DNA of 64,000 nucleotides from Variovorax paradoxus (lineage in GTDB: Bacteria > Pseudomonadota > Gammaproteobacteria > Burkholderiales > Burkholderiaceae_C). Below are positions 49,085-63,959 of this stretch, piece by piece. Each line of letters starts with the position of its first letter. Position 1 is the stretch's first letter. The notes under the pieces are model-generated. The model searched no databases. It saw nothing but the letters and a program-made list of their open reading frames with translations, and had not been told where the DNA came from. The stretch spans positions 4,824,501-4,888,500 of the forward strand of contig NZ_JAUSXL010000002.1 in assembly GCF_030815975.1 (NCBI RefSeq), read 5' to 3'. The translations under genes were made by a program, and so were the position numbers.

Positions 49085-50143
49085 TCAGCGCGCACCCTCT
49101 CCCAGCCGCCGCTCCAGCCACACGCTGTAGCGCGAAAGCCCGAAGCACAGCACCCAGTACACCGCGGCGATGAACAGGTAGCCCTCGAGGTAGAACGGCC
49201 GCCAGGTCGGGTCGCCGCCGAGCGCCAGGCCCAGCGCGCCGGTCAGCTCGAACAGGCCGACCACCGTGACCAGCGAGGTGTCTTTCAGCGTGCCGACCAC
49301 GCTGTTGGTCAGCGCCGGCACCACGAGGCGCAGGGCCTGCGGCAGCACGATGTCCCGCTGCACCGGCCAGCGGCCGAAGCCCAGCGCCATTGCCACTTCG
49401 GTCTGGCCGCGCGGCACGGCCTGCAGTCCGCCGCGGATGATCTCGGCCAGGTAAGCCGCGACGAACAGCGCAAGGCCCGCCAGCACGCGCACCAGCACAT
49501 CGGGTTGCCAGCCCGCCGGCCACAGCAGCGGCAGCAGGAACGAGGCCATGAACAGCACCGAGATCAGGGGCACGCCGCGCACCAGCTCGATGTAGCTCGC
49601 ACTGAGCGTGCGCACCACCGGCCAGCCCGAGCGGCGCCCCAGGGCAAGCAGCAGCGCCATCGGAAAGGCCAGCGCCAGGCCCACCACCGCCAGGCCGATG
49701 GTGAGCGGCAGTCCGCCCCAGCGGCTGGTCGGCACGAAGGCCAAGCCCGCCACGCCGCCGCGCATCAGCAGCACGAACAACAGCAGCGCCGCAGCCCACA
49801 GCGGCGCGAGCCACCAGCGCCAGCTGCGCGGCCAGGCGCTCAGCACGGTCACGGCCGACAGCACAACCACCGCAACGGCCGGCCGCCATTGCTCCTCGTA
49901 GGGGAAGCGGCCGAACAGCATCGGCCGCCATTTCTCGGCCACCACGCCCCAGCAGGCGCCATGCTGCACCGCGCGGCAGGCCTCTGCGTCGGGCCGGAAC
50001 ACCGCATGCACCACGCCCCATTCGACCGCGTGAAAGCCACCCCACGCCAGCAGCGCGAGCAGCAGCACGGTGGCCAGCGCCCGCAGCGGCGACCCCCAGA
50101 GTTCGCTGCGCCAGGCGATCGGACCCTGGGCGACGTTTCTCAT
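49085..50143 (-). CDS. aapM: General L-amino-acid ABC transporter permease AapM
   Basis: 352 residues. About 8 hydrophobic helices; the HisMQ-type permease region has YIELVRGVPLISVLFMASFLLPLL near 183 and the coupling helix EIIRGGLQAVPRGQTEVAMALGFG near 231-254 (EAA motif). The long N-terminal extension with DAEACRAVQHGACWGVVAEKWRP between helices 1 and 2 is typical of AapM. It starts inside the aapQ stop (ATGA). The gene ends 12 bases before pgm; the expected ATPase gene aapP is absent. Confidence 0.93.
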   Translation of the reverse strand: MRNVAQGPIAWRSELWGSPLRALATVLLLALLAWGGFHAVEWGVVHAVFRPDAEACRAVQHGACWGVVAEKWRPMLFGRFPYEEQWRPAVAVVVLSAVTVLSAWPRSWRWWLAPLWAAALLLFVLLMRGGVAGLAFVPTSRWGGLPLTIGLAVVGLALAFPMALLLALGRRSGWPVVRTLSASYIELVRGVPLISVLFMASFLLPLLWPAGWQPDVLVRVLAGLALFVAAYLAEIIRGGLQAVPRGQTEVAMALGFGRWPVQRDIVLPQALRLVVPALTNSVVGTLKDTSLVTVVGLFELTGALGLALGGDPTWRPFYLEGYLFIAAVYWVLCFGLSRYSVWLERRLGEGAR

Positions 50144-51138
50144 CGCCAGCCCCTGAGCGCGACGCGCGCGTTGTAGCGGTTCATGCCGAAGGAGATCAGC
50201 AGCGACAGCAACAGGTAGACCGCCATGATGATGGCGATGCACTCGAAGGCCCGGCCGTTCGAGCCGATGGTGGTGTTGGCCACCGACACCAATTCCGGAT
50301 AGCCCACGGCCACCGCAAGCGATGAATTCTTGACGAGGCTCAGCAGCTGGTTGGTGAGCGAAGGCACGATCACCCGCAGCGCCTGCGGCAGGATCACGAT
50401 GCGCAGCTGCTGCACCGGCGAAAAGCCCATCGCCTGCCCCGCGAGCACCTGCCCCTGCGAGACCGACAGGATGCCGGCGCGCACGATCTCGGCCACGAAC
50501 GCTGCCGAATAGAAGGACAGGCCGGCAACGATGGTCACGTACTCCGGGCTCAGCGCCGCGCCGCCGCTCACGCCGAAGTCGCCCTTCTCGGGCCATTCGA
50601 AGTGCGCAGGCCACCAGCCGCCCTCGCCCGACGCCGGCCAGGGCACGCTCAAGCCGCCCTTGCTGAGCCACACACCCGGCAGCAGCCGCACGGGCTCGGT
50701 CGGATCGGGCAGCAGGTTGGCGATGGCAAAGGCCAGCATCAGCAGCTGCACGAGCAGCGGCACGTTGCGCAGCAATTCGACATACGCGGTGCAGATGCCG
50801 CGCAGCAGCACGTGCGGCGCGAGCCGGCCGATGCCGATCAAGGTGCCGAGCACGACCGAAAAAATCGCCGCGGGCACCGAAGCGCGCACCGTGTTGACCA
50901 GGCCCGCCAGGAAGGCGCGCCAGAACGGCTGGCTGGCATCGAAATCGAGCCAGCCTTCGCTGATGGAAAAGCCCGCGGGCTCGGTGAGAAAGTCGAAGCC
51001 CGACCGAACGCCGCGCGAGCGCAAGACCTCGAGCGCATGGTTCACGACCCAGGCGGCGCCGGCCACCACGGCCAGCACCAGCAGCGCCTGCACAACCCAG
51101 GCCAGCCAGGCGCCGCGGCGCGAGGCCCCGCTGCTCAT
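50140..51138 (-). CDS. aapQ: General L-amino-acid ABC transporter permease AapQ
   Basis: 332 residues. Permease motif YVELLRNVPLLVQLLMLAFAI near 119 and EAA loop EIVRAGILSVSQGQVLAGQAMG near 215. A long periplasmic insert (about 145-195) containing WPEKGDFGVSGG separates helices, as in AapQ. SRGVRSGFDFLTEPAGFSISE near 40-60 is the family's conserved N-terminal loop. It overlaps aapJ upstream and aapM downstream by four bases each, so the three genes form one translationally coupled unit. Confidence 0.94.
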   Translation of the reverse strand: MSSGASRRGAWLAWVVQALLVLAVVAGAAWVVNHALEVLRSRGVRSGFDFLTEPAGFSISEGWLDFDASQPFWRAFLAGLVNTVRASVPAAIFSVVLGTLIGIGRLAPHVLLRGICTAYVELLRNVPLLVQLLMLAFAIANLLPDPTEPVRLLPGVWLSKGGLSVPWPASGEGGWWPAHFEWPEKGDFGVSGGAALSPEYVTIVAGLSFYSAAFVAEIVRAGILSVSQGQVLAGQAMGFSPVQQLRIVILPQALRVIVPSLTNQLLSLVKNSSLAVAVGYPELVSVANTTIGSNGRAFECIAIIMAVYLLLSLLISFGMNRYNARVALRGWR

Positions 51139-52169
51139 CGAACGGGTGGTGCGTAGATCAGGCCGCCCTTGTTCCAGAGGTTGTTCGAGCCGCGCGGCAG
51201 CTTCAGGACCGACTTGGGGCCCACGTTGCGCTCGAACATCTCGCCGTAGTTGCCCACGGCCTTGATGGCGCGGAACGACCAGTCCTTGTCCAGGCCCAGC
51301 AGCTTGCCCAGGTCTTCACCGGTGCCGACCAGGCGCTGCTGCGCCGGGTCCTTGCTGTTGGCCTTGAGCTCGTCGGCATTGGCCTGCGTGACGCCGAACT
51401 CCTCGGCCTCGATGAGCGCGTTGGGCACCCACTTGGCAATGGCGAACCATTCGTCGTCGCCACGGCGCACCAGCGGCGCGAGCGGTTCCTTGGAAATGAG
51501 TTCGGGCAGGATGACGTAGTCGTCGGGGTTCGGCGCTTCCTTGTTGCGCAGGCCCGCCAGCGCCGACGCGTCGGTGGTGAAGGCCTGGCAGCGGCCCGAG
51601 AAGAAGGCCTTGAACGAGGCCTCGAAGCTTTCGAACACCACGGTCTTGACCGGGATGTTCTGCGCGCGGAAGTAGTCCGACACGTTCTTCTCGTTGGTGG
51701 TGCCCGACTGCGTGCAGATGGTGGCGTTCTTGAGCTGCTTGGCGCTCGTCACCTTGAGCTTCTTGGGCACCAGGAAGCCCTGGCCGTCGTAGTAGGTGAT
51801 GGTGGTGAAGCTGAAGCCCAGCGACGCGTCGCGCGTGAGCGTCCAGGTGGTGTTGCGCGCGAGGATGTCGATCTCGCCGGCCTGCAGGGCCGAGAAGCGC
51901 TGCTGCGAATTGAGCGGCACGAAGTCGACCTTCTTCGGATCGCCCAGCACGGCCGCGGCAATGGCGCGGCAGGTGTCGACGTCCAGGCCCGACCAGTTGC
52001 CCTGCGTATCCGGCGCGGAAAAGCCGGCCACGCCATTGGTCACGCCGCACTTCACGGTGCCGCGCTGCTTGACCGCGTCGAGCGTCTTGCCCGCCAAGGC
52101 GGGAGCGGCGGTGGCGAATGCGGCAACGGCTGCGGCCACGGCCAGCGCGGGACGGAATCGATTCTTCAT
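51135..52169 (-). CDS. aapJ: General L-amino-acid ABC transporter substrate-binding protein AapJ
   Basis: 344 residues. Signal peptide about 1-26 (AFATAAPALA-GK). The mature part begins TLDAVKQRGTVKCGVTNGVAGF, with the conserved Cys of AapJ, then WSGLDVDTCRAIAAAVLGDP and FVPLNSQQRFSALQAGEIDIL. A second conserved Cys pair lies in TICTQSGTT and FSGRCQAFTTD. Broad-specificity amino-acid receptor in the periplasm. GAGGAGAAC lies ahead of the ATG. It is the first gene of aapJQM and is divergent from the doxX gene across 173 bases. Confidence 0.95.
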   Translation of the reverse strand: MKNRFRPALAVAAAVAAFATAAPALAGKTLDAVKQRGTVKCGVTNGVAGFSAPDTQGNWSGLDVDTCRAIAAAVLGDPKKVDFVPLNSQQRFSALQAGEIDILARNTTWTLTRDASLGFSFTTITYYDGQGFLVPKKLKVTSAKQLKNATICTQSGTTNEKNVSDYFRAQNIPVKTVVFESFEASFKAFFSGRCQAFTTDASALAGLRNKEAPNPDDYVILPELISKEPLAPLVRRGDDEWFAIAKWVPNALIEAEEFGVTQANADELKANSKDPAQQRLVGTGEDLGKLLGLDKDWSFRAIKAVGNYGEMFERNVGPKSVLKLPRGSNNLWNKGGLIYAPPVR

Positions 52170-52342
52170 TGGTGTGTTCTCCTCAACAAAAAGCAAAAGG
52201 CAGTGTACGAGGCTGCGTGCCACCCTGCCAAGGAACGAACAGTTGAATGCATATGCCGCATCCGCGCCCGGCCGCGGGTTTTTCTTGCCCGCTGCATTCA
52301 CTAACATACGGCCCTCCAACAACTTCACCAGGAAATCTGCAC

Positions 52343-52738
52343 ATGACCAAATCCGATGACACCGGCAAGCTCGTTCTGCGCGTTGCACTCGGCATCCTCA
52401 TCCTGCTGCACGGCATCGCGAAGGTCGGCAAAGGCGTCGACGGGATCGGCGGCATGCTCGCATCCCATGGCTTGCCTGCGGCATTGGCCTACCTGGCCTA
52501 TGTCGGCGAGATCATCGCGCCCGTGTTGCTCATCGTGGGGCTGTTCACCCGGCCGGCGGCGCTGATCGTCGCGATCAACATGGTGGTGGCGATCTGGCTG
52601 GCGCATCAGAAGGACCTGGGCGCGCTCAATGGCCAGGGCGGCTGGGCACTGGAACTGCAGGGCATGTTCCTGTTCTCCGCGCTTGCCATCAGCCTGTTCG
52701 GCGGCGGCCGCTTCGGCTTGGGCGGCAAGTACAACTGA
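52343..52738 (+). CDS. DoxX-family membrane protein
   Basis: 131 residues, four hydrophobic helices. LVLRVALGILILLHGIAKV is the typical first helix with the conserved H-G pair, and YVGEIIAPVLLIVGLFTRPAALIVAINMVVAIW spans helices 2-3. Members include a thiosulfate:quinone oxidoreductase subunit and stress-related membrane proteins; many are uncharacterised, so no reaction is assigned. It has an AGGA site before the ATG and its own terminator at 52749-52772. It stands as a single-gene unit. Confidence 0.88.
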   Translation: MTKSDDTGKLVLRVALGILILLHGIAKVGKGVDGIGGMLASHGLPAALAYLAYVGEIIAPVLLIVGLFTRPAALIVAINMVVAIWLAHQKDLGALNGQGGWALELQGMFLFSALAISLFGGGRFGLGGKYN

Positions 52739-52748
52739 ACCTCTTACG

Positions 52749-52772
52749 GCCGGCCGGGAGCCGGCTTTTTTT
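52749..52772 (+). terminator. Rho-independent terminator after doxX gene
   Basis: GCCGGC (52749-52754), loop CGGGA, GCCGGC (52760-52765), then a run of seven T residues. It terminates the doxX gene and borders the convergent def gene, whose stop is at 52772. Confidence 0.9.
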
Positions 52773-53311
52773 CAATCGTCATCGTTGGCGTCGAGACCTG
52801 GAAACAGGACCTCGGTGTAGCCGAAGCGCGAGAAGTCGCGCACCCGCATCGGATAGAGCTTGCCCAGCAAGTGGTCGACTTCATGCTGCACCACGCGCGC
52901 ATGAAAGCCGCTTGCGATGCGGTCGATCGGATCGCCGTAGGGATCGAAGCCGGTGTAGCGGATGTTCGCGAAGCGCGGCACCACGCCGCGCAGCCCCGGC
53001 ACCGAGAGGCAGCCTTCCCAGCCCTCTTCTTCTTCGTCGCCGATCGGCGTGATGACCGGATTCAGCAGCACGGTGCGGGGCACGGGCGGCGCGTCGGGGT
53101 AGCGGGGATTGACGACATCGGTGCCGAAGATCACGAGCTGCTGGTCGACGCCGATCTGCGGCGCGGCCAGGCCGGCGCCATTGACTGCCAGCATGGTCTC
53201 GAACATGTCGCGCACCAGCAGGTGCAGTTCGTCGGTGTCGAAGGCAGCCACCGGCTGCGCAATGCGCAACAGCCGGGGGTCGCCCATCTTGAGGATTTCG
53301 CGGATGGCCAT
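52772..53311 (-). CDS. def: Peptide deformylase
   Basis: 179 residues. All three motifs are present: [10 protein letters not shown] (motif I, about 46), EGCLSVPGL (motif II with metal Cys, about 98), and [12 protein letters not shown] (motif III HExxH, about 141). It removes the formyl group from the initiator Met, acting before methionine aminopeptidase. It is not next to fmt as in many genomes, and map is also present in the window, at 43.9 kb. The ATG at 53311 is used; homology starts at once with [15 protein letters not shown]. Confidence 0.96.
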   Translation of the reverse strand: MAIREILKMGDPRLLRIAQPVAAFDTDELHLLVRDMFETMLAVNGAGLAAPQIGVDQQLVIFGTDVVNPRYPDAPPVPRTVLLNPVITPIGDEEEEGWEGCLSVPGLRGVVPRFANIRYTGFDPYGDPIDRIASGFHARVVQHEVDHLLGKLYPMRVRDFSRFGYTEVLFPGLDANDDD

Positions 53312-53345
53312 GGCGGGGATTATCGCGAGCGGCCCCGCCGCGCGG

Positions 53346-53777
53346 TCATGGAGGGGTTTGCCCCTTGGAATCCGGTGAGGTCCACAGCCGCTCCGAGCCG
53401 CGCGGCGGCTGCGACCGGTACTGCGGCAGCGGCGATACGCCGGCATTGGCCGGCGGCCGTCCGCCGCCGCCGCCGCCCCAGCCGGGACGTGAAGGCACCG
53501 GCACGGGCACAGGCACCGGTCGCACCGCGGGGTAGCCCGGCCGTCCGTAATAGGGCCTGTTGTTGTAGTAGGGGCGGTCGTAATAGCGGCGCCCGCCGTC
53601 GTAGTAGCCGCCGCCCTGGATATAGACCGGCGCCGGGTTCACCACCACCGGATCCGAGTAGTACGGCTGCGAATAGCCCCCACTGTAGTAAGGGTCGCCC
53701 GGGACGGCCACGCAGCCGCCGAGCAGCGCTAAGCCGCCAATGGCGACACTGATACCGAGAACACGAATTTTCTGCAT
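53346..53777 (-). CDS. Tyr/Pro/Gly-rich lipoprotein, function unknown
   Basis: 143 residues. Signal with lipobox LLGGC (Cys22). The mature protein is low-complexity: Tyr-rich repeats such as [16 protein letters not shown] and [16 protein letters not shown], a PVPVPVPVP run and a poly-Gly stretch. Such small lipoproteins are usually surface or periplasmic with no known reaction. It lies 34 bases upstream of def but has its own promoter region; the codon pattern is biased to repeats, so it may evolve fast. Confidence 0.75.
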   Translation of the reverse strand: MQKIRVLGISVAIGGLALLGGCVAVPGDPYYSGGYSQPYYSDPVVVNPAPVYIQGGGYYDGGRRYYDRPYYNNRPYYGRPGYPAVRPVPVPVPVPSRPGWGGGGGGRPPANAGVSPLPQYRSQPPRGSERLWTSPDSKGQTPP

Positions 53778-53843
53778 GAGGGACTCCTTGTCAGCCTTCT
53801 ATCTTCAACGTGTCAGCTTGTAGGCCCTGTTGACTGCGCTGGT

Positions 53844-53889
53844 GTGAAGCCACGTAACCGGCGGTAAGAACACCGCCGGGGGCCTTCAC
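53844..53889 (-). terminator. Hairpin after ligA, probable terminator
   Basis: CCGGCGGT (53858-53865), loop AAGAAC, ACCGCCGG (53872-53879): an 8-base perfect stem. Outside it, GTGAAGCC (53844-53851) pairs with GGCCTTCAC (53881-53889) with a bulge. It lies directly after the ligA stop. No T-run follows, so the terminator assignment is moderate. Confidence 0.55.
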
Positions 53890-53893
53890 CCCT

Positions 53894-57101
<3,208 letters not shown>

Positions 57102-57113
57102 GCGCTGCCCGGC

Positions 57114-60629
<3,516 letters not shown>

Positions 60630-60742
60630 GACTTGTCGGCCTGCCTTGGCACGATGCCAAGGTGTTGATTTGTAAGGAAAATTGCACGGACCTGCCGTTC
60701 GAGACAGGCCGCCGCCCCAGCCGTGGATGATAACGTCAGGGC

Positions 60743-61504
60743 ATGAGCGATTCCCTGGTTTCATCACCCCTTGCCGCGCGCCGCGCTTGCCTGCTGTCGG
60801 GCGCGGCCGCCCTGCTGGGCCTTGGCGGCTGCGCGGCCGTGCGTTCCACCGAGCGCGCCGCACCTTATGGCAACCAGGAATGGCTGCAGTCCGGCGCCAA
60901 CCGCATCGCCAACCTTTCGCTGCGCGACAACCTGCAATCGATCCGGCGCGTGCAGACCACGCTCTACCGGCGCAATCCGCGCGAATGGCGCAAGTCGGCC
61001 GCCAGCATCGAGGCGGCCGCCCAGCGCGCCTGGGATGCGGTGCTGACCGGCCCCGCGCTGCCCGAACTGCGCGGCGCCACCGGCATCGATGCCATCCGCC
61101 TCGCCTTCGACACCGGGCCGCAGGGCTACGAGGGAGACCGCGTGGCGGCGCTGGTGGTCGGCTGGGCCACGATGCTCAAGCAGGCCAATGGCGACACCTG
61201 GGACCAGACCATGCTCGACGGCGTCAACGCCGAGAACAGCTACCGGGCCGCGCGCAACTTCGAAATATCGCTCTGGCTGATTGCCTCCAAGACCGGCCCC
61301 GACGGCCAGCCGCTGCTGCTGGCCACCGAGATCAGCGAGCGCGGGCGCAACCTGGTGGCCGACCGCGAACTCTCCAAGGTGGTGGCGCGGCTCGACCTGC
61401 TGGCCGCCCAGGCCGACGAGAAATACCGGCGCGCGGCACTCGATTTCGGCCAGAACTGGGTCATGGGCGTGGTGATGCCTTTCTTCACCTTGGTGCCCAA
61501 GTAG
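60743..61504 (+). CDS. Predicted lipoprotein, function unknown
   Basis: 253 residues. An Arg-containing N-terminus (LAARRACLLSGAAALLGLGGC) gives a lipobox LGGC at about Cys30 and possibly Tat export. The rest is alpha-helical in character, with RRNPREWRKSAASIEAAAQRAW, an AENSYRAARNFEISLWL stretch and a final GQNWVMGVVMPFFTLVPK. I do not recognise a characterised domain. It is divergent from smc and followed by a GGCGCCC-A-GGGCGCC inverted repeat just after the stop, then hipBA. Confidence 0.8.
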   Translation: MSDSLVSSPLAARRACLLSGAAALLGLGGCAAVRSTERAAPYGNQEWLQSGANRIANLSLRDNLQSIRRVQTTLYRRNPREWRKSAASIEAAAQRAWDAVLTGPALPELRGATGIDAIRLAFDTGPQGYEGDRVAALVVGWATMLKQANGDTWDQTMLDGVNAENSYRAARNFEISLWLIASKTGPDGQPLLLATEISERGRNLVADRELSKVVARLDLLAAQADEKYRRAALDFGQNWVMGVVMPFFTLVPK

Positions 61505-61506
61505 AA

Positions 61507-61521
61507 GGCGCCCAGGGCGCC
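61507..61521 (+). repeat. Inverted repeat after the lipoprotein gene
   Basis: GGCGCCC-A-GGGCGCC begins three bases after the TAG stop. It is a strong stem but has almost no loop and no T-run, so it may be a weak terminator or only a palindrome. Confidence 0.4.
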
Positions 61522-61530
61522 CAGGATTTA

Positions 61531-61573
61531 GGAAACATATTTCCCAAATGGCTATTTGCGGTAATATGTTTCC
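61531..61573 (+). promoter_or_regulatory. Nested inverted repeats: probable hipBA operator/promoter
   Basis: GGAAACATAT (61531-61540) and ATATGTTTCC (61564-61573) are exact complements. Inside them CAAAT (61545-61549) and ATTTG (61554-61558) form a second inverted repeat. The block is A/T-rich compared with its surroundings and ends directly at the hipB GTG. TAATAT (61562-61567) would be a -10 box placing transcript start at the GTG, so hipB mRNA may be leaderless and covered by its own operator. Confidence 0.7.
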
Positions 61574-61897
61574 GTGACCAAGCAGGAACTCATTGCCGCC
61601 CTGACGGCCCGGCGCGACGCCGGGGGCCTCACCAATGCGCAGATCGCGCTGCGCTCCGGCCTGACGGAGCGCTCGGTGCGCAATGCGCTCAGTTTGAAGG
61701 GGAATCCGCAGATGTCCTCGCTGCTGGCGCTGGTGGATGCCCTGGGCCTCGAACTGCAGCTCGCGCCCAAGGGCTTCGGCGAACGCGCGGACACCGATCC
61801 CGGCTATCGCCCGGTGCCCACGCGCATCGGCAACGCCGTCGGCCATGCGGCGGCGCCAACGGCTTCAGAGCCCCGCTCCAGGAAGCGTTCGCCATGA
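61574..61897 (+). CDS. hipB: HipB-like antitoxin, Xre-type DNA-binding protein
   Basis: 107 residues from a GTG. The helix-turn-helix is LTNAQIALRSGLTERSVRNAL (about residues 19-39), followed by SLLALVDALGLELQLAPK, the typical Xre/HipB ending of the fold. The C-terminal 40 residues are disordered in character (TASEPRSRKRSP). It neutralises HipA and represses the pair. It overlaps hipA by four bases (ATGA). The upstream nested inverted repeats are the expected operator. Confidence 0.88.
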   Translation: MTKQELIAALTARRDAGGLTNAQIALRSGLTERSVRNALSLKGNPQMSSLLALVDALGLELQLAPKGFGERADTDPGYRPVPTRIGNAVGHAAAPTASEPRSRKRSP

Positions 61898-63192
61898 ACG
61901 TCAAGATCCTCGAGATCTCGCTCGGCACACGCCGCTTCGGCAAGCTCTTCCAGTACGCGGACCTGTGCCGCTTCGTGGCGGAGCCGGAACTGGTGGCCGC
62001 GCCGCCGCCCGAGGTGCTTTCGCTTTCGATGGTGGCCAGCGATCCCTCGGCGCAGGCGGCGCTGTGGAGCGACGTCAAGAACCCGCTCTTCAACGCGCAA
62101 GGCGGGCAGCTGCCGCGCTTCTTCCAGAACCTGCTGCCCGAAGGCGTGCTGCGCAGCCATATCGCGCAACTGCGCGGCTGCCGCGAGAACGACCATTTCG
62201 AGCTGCTCGCGGCCTGCGGCGGCGACCTGCCCGGCGCGGTGAGCGCCCGGCCGGTTGCGGTCGACCGCGGCACCTTGCAGCGGCTCATCACCCAGGACCA
62301 GGATGCACTCGAGATGTCGGTGGTCGAGCTGCCCATGCCGCAAGGCATCTCGGTGTCGGGCGTGCAGCCCAAGCTCGGCCTGCGCCGGCAGGGCGGGCGC
62401 TACGTGGCCCGCACCCGTGCCGGCGCGAGCACGCGCGTGATCGCCAAGCTGCCCGTGGCCGGGCGCCCCCACATGCCGCAGCTGGAAATGCTGTCGCTTC
62501 AGCTGGCGGGCGCGGCCGGCGTCGAGGTCTGCCATGCCGAACTCGCGCCGCTCTCGGCCATTGCGGCCGAGCACAGCTATGCGCTGCCCGACGAGCCCGA
62601 CTTTCTGGCCGTGACGCGCTTCGACCGCGAAGGCGCGCGCCGCATCCATTTCGAGGATTTCGCGCAGGTGCTCGCGGTCGACCCGATGCACAAGTACAGC
62701 GCCAGCTACCTCGACATGGCGCTGGCCATGCGAGCCTTTCCGTCGCTCGGCGAAGAAGCGGTGCTCGAACTCGTGCGGCGCCTCGCGGTGAACGACCTGC
62801 TCGGCAACCCCGACGCGCATCTGAAGAACTTCGGCGTGCTGTACCCCGACGGCATCGCGCCGCGGCTGGCCCCCGCCTACGACATCGTGGCCTATGCGGC
62901 GCTCCAGGGCGTCGACGGCCATGCCCTGCCCCTGTTGCCTGCGGCGCCCGGCGAGGCCGCGCCCAGACGCACCGCCCTGTTCACGCCCGCCAGCGTGCGC
63001 GCCTTCTGCTTCTCGGCCGGGCTGCACGAGCCGCTGGTGCGGCGCGCCATCGCGGACACGGCGCGGCTCGCGCGCAGCCACTGGCCCGCGATGATCGATG
63101 CATCGGCGCTGCCTGCCGCGTGGAAAAAACGGCTGCAGCAGCGCTTGCAGGCACATCCCTTGCTGCAAGGCATGGCGAGGCGCGGCAAGTAG
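61894..63192 (+). CDS. hipA: HipA-like serine/threonine kinase toxin
   Basis: 432 residues. Kinase features: the phosphate-binding loop SVSGVQPKLGL (about 149-159), ATP-binding Lys region VIAKLPV (about 184), catalytic loop LLGNPDAHLKNFGVLY (about 303-318) with Asp and Asn, and metal-binding Asp in LAPAYDIVAYA (about 330). HipA of E. coli phosphorylates glutamyl-tRNA synthetase and induces persistence; other HipA targets differ, so the target here is open. All catalytic residues appear intact, so the toxin is probably active and held by HipB. Confidence 0.93.
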   Translation: MNVKILEISLGTRRFGKLFQYADLCRFVAEPELVAAPPPEVLSLSMVASDPSAQAALWSDVKNPLFNAQGGQLPRFFQNLLPEGVLRSHIAQLRGCRENDHFELLAACGGDLPGAVSARPVAVDRGTLQRLITQDQDALEMSVVELPMPQGISVSGVQPKLGLRRQGGRYVARTRAGASTRVIAKLPVAGRPHMPQLEMLSLQLAGAAGVEVCHAELAPLSAIAAEHSYALPDEPDFLAVTRFDREGARRIHFEDFAQVLAVDPMHKYSASYLDMALAMRAFPSLGEEAVLELVRRLAVNDLLGNPDAHLKNFGVLYPDGIAPRLAPAYDIVAYAALQGVDGHALPLLPAAPGEAAPRRTALFTPASVRAFCFSAGLHEPLVRRAIADTARLARSHWPAMIDASALPAAWKKRLQQRLQAHPLLQGMARRGK

Positions 63193-63266
63193 GAGAAAAG
63201 AAAAAACGCGGCCCCTAGAATGATCCGGCCCTTCACTCCTCCACCCATTCGAGGCAGCAGCAATTC

Positions 63267-63959
63267 ATGAGCTCCATCAATTTCATCGGCGGCGAAAAAG
63301 GCGGTGTCGGCAAGTCGGTCACGGCGCGCGTGCTGGCGCAGTACTTCATCGACCACAGCAAGCCCTTCACGGGATTCGACACCGACCGCTCGCACAGCTC
63401 GTTCACGCGCTTCTACGAAGGCTTTGCCTCGCCGATCGTGGTCGACAGCTTCGAGGGCCTGGACACCGTGGTGAACGGCTTCGAGACCAACCCGAAGCAG
63501 AGCGTCATCGTCGACCTTGCGGCCCAGACGCTGGCGCCGCTGTCGCGCTGGATCAAGGAGTCGGACCTGTTCGACGTGTTCGACGAGCTGGGCGTGGCGG
63601 TCAACTTCTGGCATGTGCTGGATGACGGCAAGGACTCCACCGACCTGCTCGGCGCGCTGATCGACACCTTCGGCAACCGGCCCAACTACTTCGTGGTGCA
63701 GAACTACGGCCGCGGCAGCGACTTCGGCATGCTGCTGGCGTCGCAGTCGCTCTCCAAGGCCACCGCGAACGGCGCCCGCGTGATCACCCTGCCGCGCCTG
63801 CACGAGGCGAGCATGCGCAAGATCGATGCGCAGAACACCAGTTTCTGGAAGGCCGTGAACGACCGCGAGGGGGCCCACGCGCTCGGCCTGCTGGAGCGCC
63901 AGCGCGTGAAGTCCTGGCTGGCGACCGCCTATGCGGCCTTCGATACCCTGCCGTTGTAG
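63267..63959 (+). CDS. ParA/MinD-like P-loop ATPase
   Basis: 230 residues. A deviant Walker A EKGGVGKSVTARVLA (about 9-23) is the ParA/Mrp signature with the lysine before GG. A Walker A' Asp lies in GFDTDRSHS (about 39) and a Walker B-like VIVDLAAQ near 80. The rest (SRWIKESDLFDVFDELGV, RPNYFVVQNYGRGSDF) is not like chromosomal ParA, and no parB is visible. Such orphan ATPases occur in plasmid-like mobilisation and cell-positioning systems. It ends 41 bases before the window edge, so its partner genes may lie beyond. Confidence 0.8.
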   Translation: MSSINFIGGEKGGVGKSVTARVLAQYFIDHSKPFTGFDTDRSHSSFTRFYEGFASPIVVDSFEGLDTVVNGFETNPKQSVIVDLAAQTLAPLSRWIKESDLFDVFDELGVAVNFWHVLDDGKDSTDLLGALIDTFGNRPNYFVVQNYGRGSDFGMLLASQSLSKATANGARVITLPRLHEASMRKIDAQNTSFWKAVNDREGAHALGLLERQRVKSWLATAYAAFDTLPL

